NCBI RefSeq assembly: GCF_000226565.1
Contig: NC_016041.1
Coordinates: 3,720,001-3,784,000 of the forward strand
Origin: Glaciecola nitratireducens FR1064
GTDB taxonomy: Bacteria > Pseudomonadota > Gammaproteobacteria > Enterobacterales > Alteromonadaceae
Direction of reading: 5' to 3'
Length of the DNA stretch: 64,000 nt
Position numbers and translations under genes: made by a program. Under the pieces are notes generated by a model. It was not told where the DNA came from. It did no database searches and saw nothing but the letters and a program-made list of their open reading frames with translations. This document shows positions 26,434 to 36,303 of this stretch, one piece after another (the stretch's first letter is position 1; each line of letters starts with the position of its first letter).

Positions 26434-28515
26434 GTGGATGCAAAAACAATCAGCACTAAATTAGCCCATCAAACAGCCCTAAATGGCTCCATTCATCAGC
26501 TTTTCGATGCCGTGGATGTTATCTCTGTTCAAGGATACGATGAACAGCGTAGAGTTATTTATTGGAACGTCGGCAGCGAATTACTTTATGGGTTTACCGA
26601 AGCAGAAGCCCTAGGGAAAAAGATAGAGGAACTGATTGTTCCTGAGTCTATGCGCCATTTAGTCGTCAGCGCTCACAATGATTGGATAACAAAAGAAATT
26701 GAAATCCCTGCCGCAGAAATTACCCTGTGCAATAAAGACGGTGATGATGTCAGCGTATATTCAAGCCATGTAATGTTCACAAACCAATACAATCAAAAGC
26801 AAATGTATTGTATTGATATTAATTTGGCTGATGTGATTCAAGCTCAAGAACAGGCGATGTTCAAAGCGAATATGCTGAAAGCCGTGTTTGAGGCGACTCC
26901 TGACCTATTTTTCTTAATGGAAGAAGATGGAACCATTGTTGATTATCACGCCAGCAATACGTCAAAACTCTATGTTCCACCCGAGCATTTTATTGGTAAG
27001 CAGATAACCAGCGTGCTTCCGGAAGGCGTTTGTGACAAATTCAAAATTCATATTGCTAAAGTACTAAAACAGAAAGGCGTAGCCAGTTTCGAATATGAGT
27101 TAGATGTACCAAGCGGCTTGCACTATTTTGAAGCCAGAATTAGCCTTTTACAATCATCCAGTCAAGTTGTCGTCATCGTTAGAGATATTACAGAACAGCA
27201 TAAAACCGCTGAAGTCATTCGCCAGCATGCTTATTTTGACACGTTAACGTCATTACCCAACCGCTTTCTATCGCTCGACCGTTTATCACAAATGCTTAAC
27301 GAGGCTGAAAGAAACAACGAGAAAACGGCTGTGCTGTTTTTAGATTTGGATGATTTTAAAAAAGTAAATGATTCATTAGGTCACGAGGTTGGAGACAAAC
27401 TCCTGATTGAGGCCGCCAGCAGGCTGCAACTCGCATTGCGCAAAGAAGACACCGTCGGTCGTTTAGGAGGTGATGAATTTATCGTTTTGCTACGCGCCTT
27501 GGCCAATAATACTAGTGCGATAGATATTTCTGAAAACCTACTCAAAATTTTTAGAGAACCTTTTCAAATAGACGGCAGAGAACTCATATTGACCTTGAGT
27601 ATCGGTATCGCAATTTATCCTGAAAACGGTGATTGCGCGTCTGACCTATTACGCAACGCCGACACAGCTATGTATCAAGCAAAGGCCATGGGACGTAACG
27701 CTTATTCATTTTTTACTAAAGAAATGAACATCGTTATGACACGGCGTTTTGAAATTGAAGGGCAACTGCATGGTGCGCTAGAGCGCAATGAATTTGAAGT
27801 TTATTATCAGCCGCAATTGAATGTGAAAGATGGCAGCATAATGGGTGCAGAAGCTTTGCTTCGCTGGCGCAACCCAATGTTGGGAAACGTCACGCCTGAT
27901 GAATTTATTCCTATTGCTGAACAGACGGGGTTAATCGTACCCATAGGAAAATATGTCATTGAGCAGTCGCTTAGCTTTTTAAGTGAATGGCAAACTGCGA
28001 GTCAACAGGACTATATGATTGCGGTAAACTTATCGCCTCGTCAATTTAGAGACAATGACTTAATCGAATTCATCAAAAAAGCACTAAGTGATACAAATAT
28101 CAATCCAGACCATTTGGAGTTTGAGATCACGGAAGGCGTATTGATGATTGGCAAATCGTATATAGACGAGGCCTTACTTGAATTACATAAGCTGGGAATA
28201 AAGTTATCTATGGATGACTTTGGAACAGGCTATTCCTCTTTGAGTTATTTGCGGCAATATGCCTTTGACGTTCTAAAGATCGATCGAAGCTTTATCAACG
28301 GCATCACTCTGAAGAAAGAAGACTGTGACTTAGTAAAAGCAACCATAGCTATGGCTCACAGCCTAGGCTTGGTTGTTGTTGCTGAAGGCGTCGAGATGCG
28401 AGAACAGCTTACCTTATTAGAGGATTTAGGCTGTGATTACGTGCAGGGCTATTATTTCAGCAAACCAATACCCGCTAGAGAACTTCTCGAATTTAAGCAC
28501 ACGAAAAATTCTTAG
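26434..28515 (+). CDS. PAS-PAS-GGDEF-EAL cyclic-di-GMP turnover protein
   Basis: 693 aa, soluble. Two PAS domains (about 20–125 and 145–255, the first with VIYWNVGSELLYGFTEAEALG) precede the linker AYFDTLTSLPNR. The GGDEF domain has an intact active site (LGGDEF near 348) and LDLDDFKKVNDSLGH. The EAL domain has intact EALLRW, NLSPRQF, MDDFGTGYSSLSYLR and the Lys in LKIDRSF. Both synthesis and hydrolysis of c-di-GMP are possible by motif; which dominates cannot be told. The start is GTG at 26434 with no strong ribosome site. Probably monocistronic. Confidence 0.93.
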   Translation: MDAKTISTKLAHQTALNGSIHQLFDAVDVISVQGYDEQRRVIYWNVGSELLYGFTEAEALGKKIEELIVPESMRHLVVSAHNDWITKEIEIPAAEITLCNKDGDDVSVYSSHVMFTNQYNQKQMYCIDINLADVIQAQEQAMFKANMLKAVFEATPDLFFLMEEDGTIVDYHASNTSKLYVPPEHFIGKQITSVLPEGVCDKFKIHIAKVLKQKGVASFEYELDVPSGLHYFEARISLLQSSSQVVVIVRDITEQHKTAEVIRQHAYFDTLTSLPNRFLSLDRLSQMLNEAERNNEKTAVLFLDLDDFKKVNDSLGHEVGDKLLIEAASRLQLALRKEDTVGRLGGDEFIVLLRALANNTSAIDISENLLKIFREPFQIDGRELILTLSIGIAIYPENGDCASDLLRNADTAMYQAKAMGRNAYSFFTKEMNIVMTRRFEIEGQLHGALERNEFEVYYQPQLNVKDGSIMGAEALLRWRNPMLGNVTPDEFIPIAEQTGLIVPIGKYVIEQSLSFLSEWQTASQQDYMIAVNLSPRQFRDNDLIEFIKKALSDTNINPDHLEFEITEGVLMIGKSYIDEALLELHKLGIKLSMDDFGTGYSSLSYLRQYAFDVLKIDRSFINGITLKKEDCDLVKATIAMAHSLGLVVVAEGVEMREQLTLLEDLGCDYVQGYYFSKPIPARELLEFKHTKNS

Positions 28516-28719
28516 TTTTGCTGCTTTGGCTCGTAATAGCGCAAAATTCTTACGATACAAACGTATTGCCTGTCTGAAAAATTAATGAGCTAACGGATTG
28601 CTGTTTTACCAATGCTGATGCATGGTTGCAAGGCGATAGTGTTTTTATACTTTATTTCTGTATACGTTAAGTACAAATTAAATTTTCTAGGCTGCCACAA
28701 TTATTAAGGACTACCGCTT

Positions 28720-31416
28720 ATGCAAGGATTTTGGACTGAGTTTTTCCGCGGGGACTATATGCCTCATGGGCATTGTTATTTGTGGCAACCGGGTATCCTT
28801 TGGACCAATGTTATATCCGATCTGGTTATCGCATTCTCCTATTTTTCCATCCCCTTTGTACTCCTTTACATGGTGCAACAACGCAAGGACCAGAAATTTA
28901 AAGGCGTTTTTATCTTGTTTGCCTTATTTATTTTGTCTTGCGGCCTCACCCACCTCTTCTCTGTCTATACTATATGGAACGGTAGCTATGGAACGCATGG
29001 CATACTAAAAGCCATAACGGCCGTTGTGTCAGCATTAACCGCAGCGGTGTTATTTCTAAATTTAGACAAATTAATTGCTATACCAACTCCTGCTGAATTA
29101 AAAGCCGCACAGGCAAAAGCGGCTGAAGAAGAAGTTAAGAGAATGCGGCTTGAGGTTGAATCTCGCGCTAATTCTATATTTCAGTTTTCTATTGAGCTAT
29201 TTCCCACCGGCGTGCTGGTCATAGATAAAAATCAGAATATTCAAATTACTAATAAATTATTGGAAGAAACGTTTGGATATAAAAAACATGAATTAATACA
29301 TCAAGATATCAGTATATTACTGCAAGATAAGCACGCCGAAAGTCACAAAACATTGGTTAACAGCTATATGGAACAACTGTCTAGTGAAAGGCAGATGGGA
29401 GAAGGAAGATTAGTTTGGGGTCTTACAAAGTCTGGCGATTCAATACCGGTCGAAGTGACTTTGTCAGTGCACGAGTTCGAAAATGAACGATATACTTTTG
29501 CTTCGGTTGTCAGCGTTAGTGAAGTTGGTGTTCAGAAGAAGCAATTCTTAGAGAGTTCAAAACGTTTGCAACGCGCTGTTGATGCTACCGATGTGGGTAT
29601 TTGGGAATGGAACGTATTGACTAATCAAGTGTGGTTTAGTCCAAAATTCATTTCATTTCTTAACACCAATAAACGCGAAGAAGAGATGGTCTTTGATGAT
29701 TGGTTATCACATGTCCATCCCGAAGATGTCTCTAGAGTACAGACTTCTTTAGAGGCCCACCTTGAAGGCAAGGGTGGCTATGATGTGTTATACAGAGGTA
29801 AAAATAGTAACAACGAGTATATATGGTATCGAACTGTAGGCGACTCTATTTTTGATCAATCTGGTAAGCCTCTTTTGATGTCAGGTACGTTGACGAACGT
29901 CAATCAATTAAAAGTATTACAAACCGAATTAGAGGACAATAATCAGTTCTTGGATGCCGTATTAGCGCAGTCAAACTCAGCCATATTTATTGTTGATATT
30001 AAAACTAATCACTTAAAATTTGCAAACAAGCAGGTGACTTCGTTATGGGGATATACAAACGAGGAACTTGAGGAATTGCTTCATGAACGACGTCTTTCGA
30101 CACTAATTCATCCCGAGGATCTTGCGCCCTTAGAGCGCCATATAGCGACGCTAAGAACCTCAAAGTTACATGAAAAAATTACATTTGAGACTAGAGTTTT
30201 ACATAAACAAGGACACTGGGTATGGTCATTATTTAGTAATGCAACTTACTCGACGGAATTACAAGGCAATCCCCGTGAAATCTTAGGCTCTGCGGTTGAT
30301 GTATCAAATATTAAGGAACGAGAAGAAAGTAATAAACGTTTAGCGAAAGAGTTTTTAGATACTTTCGAACAAGCTGCAGTAGGCATAGCGCACGTTGGAT
30401 TAGACGGCAGTTGGTTAAAGGTTAATAATAAAATATGTGAAATCTTAGGTTATGAGCGTGATGCCCTCTTAGCTCTCAATTTTCAAAAAATCACGTATCC
30501 AGATGATTTAAGCCGCGATGAGAGCTTGCTACAAACTCTACTAGACGGCGAAATAAATCATTACACAATGGAGAAACGATATATTCGTAAAGATACCTCT
30601 ATTGTTTGGACAAGGTTAACTGTATCGATAGTTCGCCATGATGATGGTACTAACAATCACCTTATTTCTGTGATCGAAGATATTAATCAACAAAAAAGTT
30701 TAGAAAGTGACTTGTTAAAATCTAATGAGGAGCTTGAGCAGTTTGCCTACGTGGCTTCGCACGATTTGAAAGAGCCACTGCGCACAATGCAAACTTATAC
30801 CTCGTATTTAATCGCCGACCTAAAAGCGAACAAAACTGAGAGAATAAAGCAGGATAAAGAATTTATTGATAATGCTTCCAAAAGAATGACATCGTTGATT
30901 GATGATTTGCTGCAGTTCTCAAGAGTCGGTAACGCCGAAGTTCATCTTGTCGATACAAACTTAAGCAGGGTCATACAACAGGTAGTAGACGATCTTCAAA
31001 CAAAAATAAGCGAAACACAAACAACCCTTGAATTTGACAAAGACTTACCAAACGTCATTACTGATCCTGCGCAACTTAGGCTTGCATTGCAGAATTTGAT
31101 TCAAAACGCCATTAAGTTCTCTAGCAAAGAAGGGCTGCCATTTATTTCAATATCCGTTGAACAAAGTGACAATCAATTCTTAAAAATTCATGTGAAGGAT
31201 AATGGCATCGGTATCGAACCTTCAAATCAGGCTCAAATATTTGGTTTATTTAAAAAGTTACATGGCGATACCGAGTACCAAGGCACGGGGTTAGGCCTAG
31301 CCATCGTTAAAAAAATAATGCACAGTTTATCTGGCGACATATCAGTAGTCTCAACACCGGGCCAAGGCTCGACATTTACGCTACACATTCCTTACAATCA
31401 AACGGGGAGGTTATGA
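28720..31416 (+). CDS. PAS sensor histidine kinase with ethylene-receptor-like membrane domain
   Basis: 898 aa. Residues about 25–115 form three membrane helices closely resembling the ethylene-binding domain of plant ETR1 and cyanobacterial Etr1: VISDLVIAFSYFSIPFVLLY and FILSCGLTHLF. The copper-ligand pair corresponds to Cys74 and His78. Asp34, Tyr41, Ile44, Pro45 and Ile71 also align, all with a constant offset of nine from ETR1 as I recall its numbering. Four PAS domains follow (about 155–270, 285–400, 410–535, 545–665). Then come HisKA with His681 in ASHDLKEPLR and HATPase with NLIQNAIKF, DNGIGI and GTGLGLAI. There is no receiver of its own; the next gene overlaps by ATGA and encodes one. 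Ligand assignment is inference. Confidence 0.9.
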   Translation: MQGFWTEFFRGDYMPHGHCYLWQPGILWTNVISDLVIAFSYFSIPFVLLYMVQQRKDQKFKGVFILFALFILSCGLTHLFSVYTIWNGSYGTHGILKAITAVVSALTAAVLFLNLDKLIAIPTPAELKAAQAKAAEEEVKRMRLEVESRANSIFQFSIELFPTGVLVIDKNQNIQITNKLLEETFGYKKHELIHQDISILLQDKHAESHKTLVNSYMEQLSSERQMGEGRLVWGLTKSGDSIPVEVTLSVHEFENERYTFASVVSVSEVGVQKKQFLESSKRLQRAVDATDVGIWEWNVLTNQVWFSPKFISFLNTNKREEEMVFDDWLSHVHPEDVSRVQTSLEAHLEGKGGYDVLYRGKNSNNEYIWYRTVGDSIFDQSGKPLLMSGTLTNVNQLKVLQTELEDNNQFLDAVLAQSNSAIFIVDIKTNHLKFANKQVTSLWGYTNEELEELLHERRLSTLIHPEDLAPLERHIATLRTSKLHEKITFETRVLHKQGHWVWSLFSNATYSTELQGNPREILGSAVDVSNIKEREESNKRLAKEFLDTFEQAAVGIAHVGLDGSWLKVNNKICEILGYERDALLALNFQKITYPDDLSRDESLLQTLLDGEINHYTMEKRYIRKDTSIVWTRLTVSIVRHDDGTNNHLISVIEDINQQKSLESDLLKSNEELEQFAYVASHDLKEPLRTMQTYTSYLIADLKANKTERIKQDKEFIDNASKRMTSLIDDLLQFSRVGNAEVHLVDTNLSRVIQQVVDDLQTKISETQTTLEFDKDLPNVITDPAQLRLALQNLIQNAIKFSSKEGLPFISISVEQSDNQFLKIHVKDNGIGIEPSNQAQIFGLFKKLHGDTEYQGTGLGLAIVKKIMHSLSGDISVVSTPGQGSTFTLHIPYNQTGRL

Positions 31417-31847
31417 TGAGAAGAAAGGCCCATATTATGCTGGTTGAAGACAACCATTCAGACCAAGTAATGGTAGAACGAGCCTTGGAAGATGGCAAAA
31501 TTGCCTGTGATTTAACCATTTTGCCAAATGGACAAAAAGCCTTAGAAAGCCTTAGAGACATGCTGTTATCAGATTCATTGCCTGATCTTGTGCTGATGGA
31601 CATCAATATGCCGGTAATGGACGGAAAGCAAACGCTTCAGGAGATAAGAGCCGATCTTGAATTGAAACACTTACCTGTGGTGATGTTAACGACTTCTAAT
31701 CGTGAGAAGGACGTAATAGAAAGCTATCGGCTAGGTGTGAATGCTTACTTAACCAAACCCGTCCTAGATTCTCAGTTCATTAAAACGATTCAGCAGCTGG
31801 AAAATTTTTGGTTTGAACTTGTGGTATTGCCCAACAAAATAAAATAG
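31413..31847 (+). CDS. Single-domain response regulator (Rcp1-like)
   Basis: 144-aa stand-alone receiver. The acidic pair Glu12–Asp13, phospho-acceptor Asp63 in LMDINMPVMDG, Thr in MLTTS and the Lys in TKPV are present, and the C-terminal extension QLENFWFELVVLP is typical of receivers paired with phytochrome-like kinases. Its ATG overlaps the kinase stop (ATGA) with GGGAGG just upstream, so it is the cognate partner. It has no output domain, so it must act through protein contact or phosphotransfer, possibly to the next gene product. Confidence 0.95.
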   Translation: MMRRKAHIMLVEDNHSDQVMVERALEDGKIACDLTILPNGQKALESLRDMLLSDSLPDLVLMDINMPVMDGKQTLQEIRADLELKHLPVVMLTTSNREKDVIESYRLGVNAYLTKPVLDSQFIKTIQQLENFWFELVVLPNKIK

Positions 31848-32094
31848 ATATGTACTTAAAAGTGGGCATTCAAAGTATTTTTTTAAATGCTAGACAAGTC
31901 AATTTCTTGATGTAGACTTTAGTTTAAATTAAGGGTAAGCGAATGTTATCTACTCTTAACCTACTTTTTGTCGATAAAGTATTAAGAGCGAAGTGAGGGC
32001 TAATTATGTGAACACAGATTCGCACGCTCTCATCAATACGAACCCACAACCCTCGCCATAAAGTTCTCGAAGCAGCGAGCAAAGGTTAAATAGT

Positions 32095-33810
32095 ATGGCC
32101 TTAGAAACATCGTCGTTACTTATTGTAGAAGACAATCCTGCAGATATGACTCTTTATCTTCGATTACTCGAAGAAGTTGATCATGGGTTTGAACACATAG
32201 AGTGTGTGTCGACTATTAAAGCGGCATCTGATTGCCTTGGGAGTAATTCAAAACATGCTTGCTGTTTATTAGACTTTAACTTGCCCGATGGCAGCGCGTT
32301 AAACTTACTTGAGTCATTCGAAAATAATCAGAAACTCGCGCCTTGCCCAATCGTTATCATCACAGGCCAAGAAGATACCAAAAATGCGGTACGACTTCTA
32401 AAACTTGGTGTGCAAGATTATATAGTGAAAGATGATTTAAGCCCAAATACGCTGATTCGAACAATACAAAACGCAGTGCAAACTTGGAAACTGACCAAAC
32501 AGTTAGAGCAGCTCGCCCTTTACGATTCTCTGACCGGCTTAACCAATAGAGGGCTTTTCCTCGAAAAGCTAGAGCAAACATTTAACGAATCAGTGAGGTA
32601 CAGTCACCGCTTTGGCTTGATAATGCTAGACCTCGACAGATTCAAATCTATTAACGATATTTATGGACATGAAGCGGGCGATTACGTGCTTAGTGTCGTG
32701 GGTAAAAAGCTAGAAAATTTTATTCGAAAAACAGATACGGCAGGTAGACTTGGTGGAGATGAGTTTGCCATTTTACTGCCTGAAACAGACGAAGATTCGT
32801 CTCGTTTAGTTGCTGAAAAATTACTCTCTTCACTGACGGTCGATATTGTATATAGAAATTCGGTTATTCCTATTACGGCGTCAATTGGGCTGACAGTTTA
32901 TCCGAGTTTAGCAGACGATAGTAAGAAGCTAATGCGACAAGCCGACGTTGCTCTCTATCGAGCTAAAGCCAAAGGAAGAGCTCAATATGTCACTTACAAT
33001 GAAAATGAAAAGCGACTTGAGGACGAAAGAGAGCTGTTAAAAGATGCATTACCGATGGCGCTAGCAGAAGGTAAACTTCAGGTCGCGTTCCAACCCATAT
33101 TTTCAGCTCATGATAATAAGCAGGTTGTGGCGATTGAGGCTTTAACTCGCTGGCAACATTACGATAAATGGATTAATCCAATAGAAACGATTAATTTAGT
33201 AATGGAGCTGGGCCTTGATATAGAGTTCCATGATTGGTTGCTGAAGCAGTCATTTACCAAATTCAAAGAGTTTCAGCTTACTCAGCCTAATCTTCAACTT
33301 TGCTTAAATCTGCCTGCGAACGTTTGTCATAATCTTAAATTTTCGGAGCTTGTTATTAAGTTAACATCGCAATATCAGGTTGCTCCCAGCAACGTTATTT
33401 TAGAAGTCACTGAAACTCATTTAATGATCTATCCAGAAAAGGCAAAGGAATGCTTACTGCGTTTAGTAGAAGCTAAATTTCAAGTTGCCATTGATGATTT
33501 TGGCACCGGTTACAGCTCAATGGAATACATTGCGGATTTACCCTGTAACATTCTGAAAATTGATAAAAAATTCTTTTTAGAGCTCGAGCAAAATCAACGT
33601 AACGCTAAAATCATTGAAGCTATTTGCGGACTTGCTCACGGCTTGGATATGCGAGTCATCGCAGAAGGCATCGAAAATGAAGTGCTTTGCAAATCCGCAC
33701 TTGAGCTTGAGTGTGACTATTTACAAGGCTTTCATTTAGGATACCCAGCGATTCCGAGTGGCAGTTGGGAAACGTTTCTGCTGGAAAGCGCAAAAGGACC
33801 ATATATTTGA
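32095..33810 (+). CDS. Response regulator with GGDEF and EAL output domains
   Basis: 571 aa. The receiver (about 7–125) has Glu12–Asp13 and Asp60 in LLDFNLPDG. The KDDLSP segment shows the conserved Lys followed by acidic residues, as in receiver-cyclase proteins. The GGDEF domain has intact LGGDEF with LDLDRFKSINDIYGH. The EAL domain has IEALTRW, NLPANVC, IDDFGTGYSSMEY and the Lys in LKIDKKF, so both activities may be retained. It lies 247 bp after the kinase/receiver pair in the same direction and is the likely c-di-GMP output of that pathway. That link is inference; a separate promoter could lie in the gap. Confidence 0.92.
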   Translation: MALETSSLLIVEDNPADMTLYLRLLEEVDHGFEHIECVSTIKAASDCLGSNSKHACCLLDFNLPDGSALNLLESFENNQKLAPCPIVIITGQEDTKNAVRLLKLGVQDYIVKDDLSPNTLIRTIQNAVQTWKLTKQLEQLALYDSLTGLTNRGLFLEKLEQTFNESVRYSHRFGLIMLDLDRFKSINDIYGHEAGDYVLSVVGKKLENFIRKTDTAGRLGGDEFAILLPETDEDSSRLVAEKLLSSLTVDIVYRNSVIPITASIGLTVYPSLADDSKKLMRQADVALYRAKAKGRAQYVTYNENEKRLEDERELLKDALPMALAEGKLQVAFQPIFSAHDNKQVVAIEALTRWQHYDKWINPIETINLVMELGLDIEFHDWLLKQSFTKFKEFQLTQPNLQLCLNLPANVCHNLKFSELVIKLTSQYQVAPSNVILEVTETHLMIYPEKAKECLLRLVEAKFQVAIDDFGTGYSSMEYIADLPCNILKIDKKFFLELEQNQRNAKIIEAICGLAHGLDMRVIAEGIENEVLCKSALELECDYLQGFHLGYPAIPSGSWETFLLESAKGPYI

Positions 33811-33842
33811 TCAACTAAATTTGGTTCTATTTTGCATTTCAA

Positions 33843-34745
33843 TTACTTTTGGTTTGTATTGAGCAACTCATAGCCAGCCAAGACATCGCTCAGCTCCTCA
33901 TCAATTGAGCTCTGCCGCACTCGGTCGAAATCTCTAGTTAGGTTTTCCAATAGTTCATCAATGTTTTTTTCCGCTCGCTGCATTGCAGCGAGGCGACTCG
34001 CGTTTTCACTAGCGAGTGACTCAGCGCAAGCACGATATAGCGAAATAAACACGTATTCACGAATTAAAGCCGCGATCGTCGTGCTGCTGCTGCACAGAAA
34101 TTCTGGCGGCATTTTTGTCGGCCACTGAACCTGAATAAGGTGGTGATACCATTGATGATCGAGCGGCAACAAACGTTGCGACACAGGCTGATAAAGTGAA
34201 GCAGACACAGGCCGGTTGTGAAATACATAGACTACTGCGTTAATCGCGCTTGTTCCTTGCGTATCGCTTTCAATTTGAATTTGTCTGACCAAATCAGCAA
34301 TGGCATTCACGCTCGTAGGCACGCTAAACCCTTTTTCAATTGCCACACCTGAGTCAGCAATACGTGCCTGAACTCTTTCACCAATTGCCCATACGCGCGG
34401 TTTTTCACCTAATTTTCTCAGTATGTTAATCGCGAAATCTGCAAGGTCCTCATTGAATTGACCAACCAAACCTTGATCTGAACCGAATACAATAGCACCG
34501 ATGACTTGGCTATCTGCGGCAGGTTGATGGAAAGCAGGTGCCAAAAGAGGCATATTCGACCGACTCCCACGCAAACTTGCACTTAAACCTAATTCCACCG
34601 TGCGATAATAATCGGCCAACGCACTGACTGAATTTTCGTACTGGCTGATACTCGAAGCAGCAACTGCCTTCATGGTTCGAACAACGCCCTTGAGATCGCT
34701 CGCACTATTTATTTTGCGCTGAATGTTGGCTGCAGTATTGCTCAT
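33843..34745 (-). CDS. atpG: N-type ATPase gamma subunit
   Basis: 300 aa. Central stalk subunit of F1, linking the catalytic head to the c-ring. The N-terminal helix with QRKINSASDLKGVVRTMKAVAA and the C-terminal helix with DFDRVRQSSIDEELSDVLAGYE are the usual rotor contacts, more divergent from housekeeping AtpG in the middle. The start ATG at 34745 is 10 bp after the atpA stop, with GAGAAG just upstream; a longer frame overlaps atpA without a ribosome site. It is the last gene of the operon, as usual in N-ATPase clusters, and convergent with the REC-GGDEF-EAL gene. Confidence 0.92.
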   Translation of the reverse strand: MSNTAANIQRKINSASDLKGVVRTMKAVAASSISQYENSVSALADYYRTVELGLSASLRGSRSNMPLLAPAFHQPAADSQVIGAIVFGSDQGLVGQFNEDLADFAINILRKLGEKPRVWAIGERVQARIADSGVAIEKGFSVPTSVNAIADLVRQIQIESDTQGTSAINAVVYVFHNRPVSASLYQPVSQRLLPLDHQWYHHLIQVQWPTKMPPEFLCSSSTTIAALIREYVFISLYRACAESLASENASRLAAMQRAEKNIDELLENLTRDFDRVRQSSIDEELSDVLAGYELLNTNQK

Positions 34746-34755
34746 ATACTTCTCA

Positions 34756-36303
34756 TCACACTGGCAACTCTGGTTCATTCTGAAAGTCGGCAAGTATCTT
34801 TGTTGCTAACTCAATGATACTTTTTCGATCATCCTGACTCAAAGTTGAAGCCGTTTCGAATCGTGCCCTTAAGTCTTCGGGCAGTTGAATAATCGCTTTA
34901 CTTAATGCGCTTTGCGCCGCTCGCATTTGTGTGAGTGGTACCTTATCAAATAGCCCCGAACTCAAAGCAAGCAATACTGTGATCTGGGTCGCGACTAACA
35001 TGGGCGATGATTCAGCCTGCTTTAAGCATGCGCGAATGCGTCTGCCATGCTCAATAGTTTGGCGCGAGTCGTCATCCAAACGAGCACCAAAGCGCGCGAA
35101 CGTCTCGAGCTCTTCAAACTGTGCGTAAGCAAGTTTAAGGTCTCCGGTGACAGCACGAAATGCGGCCCTTTGCGCTTTCCCGCCAACTCTTGAAACTGAC
35201 CTACCCACGTCAATTGCGGGTAAAACCCCCAATTTAAAGAGTGACGGCGACAAATAAATTTGGCCATCCGTAATAGAGATGAGGTTTGTAGGAATGTAAG
35301 CAGAAATGTTTTGCGCCTCTGTTTCGATAATAGGTAGCGCAGTAAGCGAACCGCCGCCGCGAGCTTCACACAAATGCGTGGCGCGCTCCAATAAACGAGA
35401 GTGAATATAGAAGATATCGCCAGGAAAAGCCTCACGCCCTGGAGGACGACGCAGCAACAGCGACAACTCTCGATATGCCCGTGCATGCTTGGTTAAGTCG
35501 TCATACACAATTAGCACATTACGCCCTTGCTCCATAAAGTATTCAGCAATGCTTGTGGCAGCGTATGGCGCAATATACTGTAATCCCGGCGGCTCATTTC
35601 CTTCTGTTACTATGACCACCGTATAGGCCATTGCATTATGTTTACGTAAAACGTTAATCGTTTTTGCAACCGTTGCAGCGCGTTGGCCAATAGCGCAATA
35701 CACACAAATAACATCCTGGTCACGCTGATTTAGAATCGTATCGATGGCGATGGCAGTTTTTCCTGTCTGGCGATCGCCAAGGATAAGTTCGCGCTGCCCA
35801 CGCCCAATCGGGATCATCGCGTCAATGACAATAAGACCAGTTTGCAGTGGATTAGTAACCGGAACACGATCCATAATAGGAGCTGCCGGTCGCTCGATTG
35901 GGGACCGCAAACCAGTGTCAATCACAGCGCCTTCATCTAAAGGCTCTCCTAGAGGACTGATAACTCTTCCAAGCAGTTCATCTCCTACGGCGACGTCCAT
36001 AACCCGCCCACTGCGACGCACTTCATCACCCGCCTGCAACTTTGAATAATCGCCAAGTAAAACAACCCCAATTTCGAACTCATCAACATTGAATGCGATA
36101 CCAAGCACATTACCAGGAAAAATAATTAATTCTTCAAATCCCACTCCAGGAAGCCCCGTAACCGTAGCAATACCGGTAGAGACTTTGCTTATGATACCAA
36201 TTTCACATAACTCTAAATGCGGAGCATGCGCCTCTCGCCCCTGCTGAATACGTGCAAAGGTAGTGTCAAAAATCGCGTCCAAACCGTGAGCTTCGCTGTT
36301 CAT
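34756..36303 (-). CDS. atpA: N-type ATPase alpha subunit
   Basis: 515 aa. Non-catalytic nucleotide-binding subunit of F1. The P-loop [48 protein letters not shown] and [11 protein letters not shown] are intact. It overlaps atpF by 4 bp (ATGA). It is clearly an F-type alpha but differs from the housekeeping form, with shortened and altered N- and C-terminal segments, as expected for the N-ATPase branch. Confidence 0.95.
   Translation of the reverse strand: MNSEAHGLDAIFDTTFARIQQGREAHAPHLELCEIGIISKVSTGIATVTGLPGVGFEELIIFPGNVLGIAFNVDEFEIGVVLLGDYSKLQAGDEVRRSGRVMDVAVGDELLGRVISPLGEPLDEGAVIDTGLRSPIERPAAPIMDRVPVTNPLQTGLIVIDAMIPIGRGQRELILGDRQTGKTAIAIDTILNQRDQDVICVYCAIGQRAATVAKTINVLRKHNAMAYTVVIVTEGNEPPGLQYIAPYAATSIAEYFMEQGRNVLIVYDDLTKHARAYRELSLLLRRPPGREAFPGDIFYIHSRLLERATHLCEARGGGSLTALPIIETEAQNISAYIPTNLISITDGQIYLSPSLFKLGVLPAIDVGRSVSRVGGKAQRAAFRAVTGDLKLAYAQFEELETFARFGARLDDDSRQTIEHGRRIRACLKQAESSPMLVATQITVLLALSSGLFDKVPLTQMRAAQSALSKAIIQLPEDLRARFETASTLSQDDRKSIIELATKILADFQNEPELPV

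Noticed and set aside
35022-35486. 154-codon minus-strand frame inside atpA
   Set aside because: It is an out-of-frame reading of atpA, which is intact with full F-type alpha motifs.
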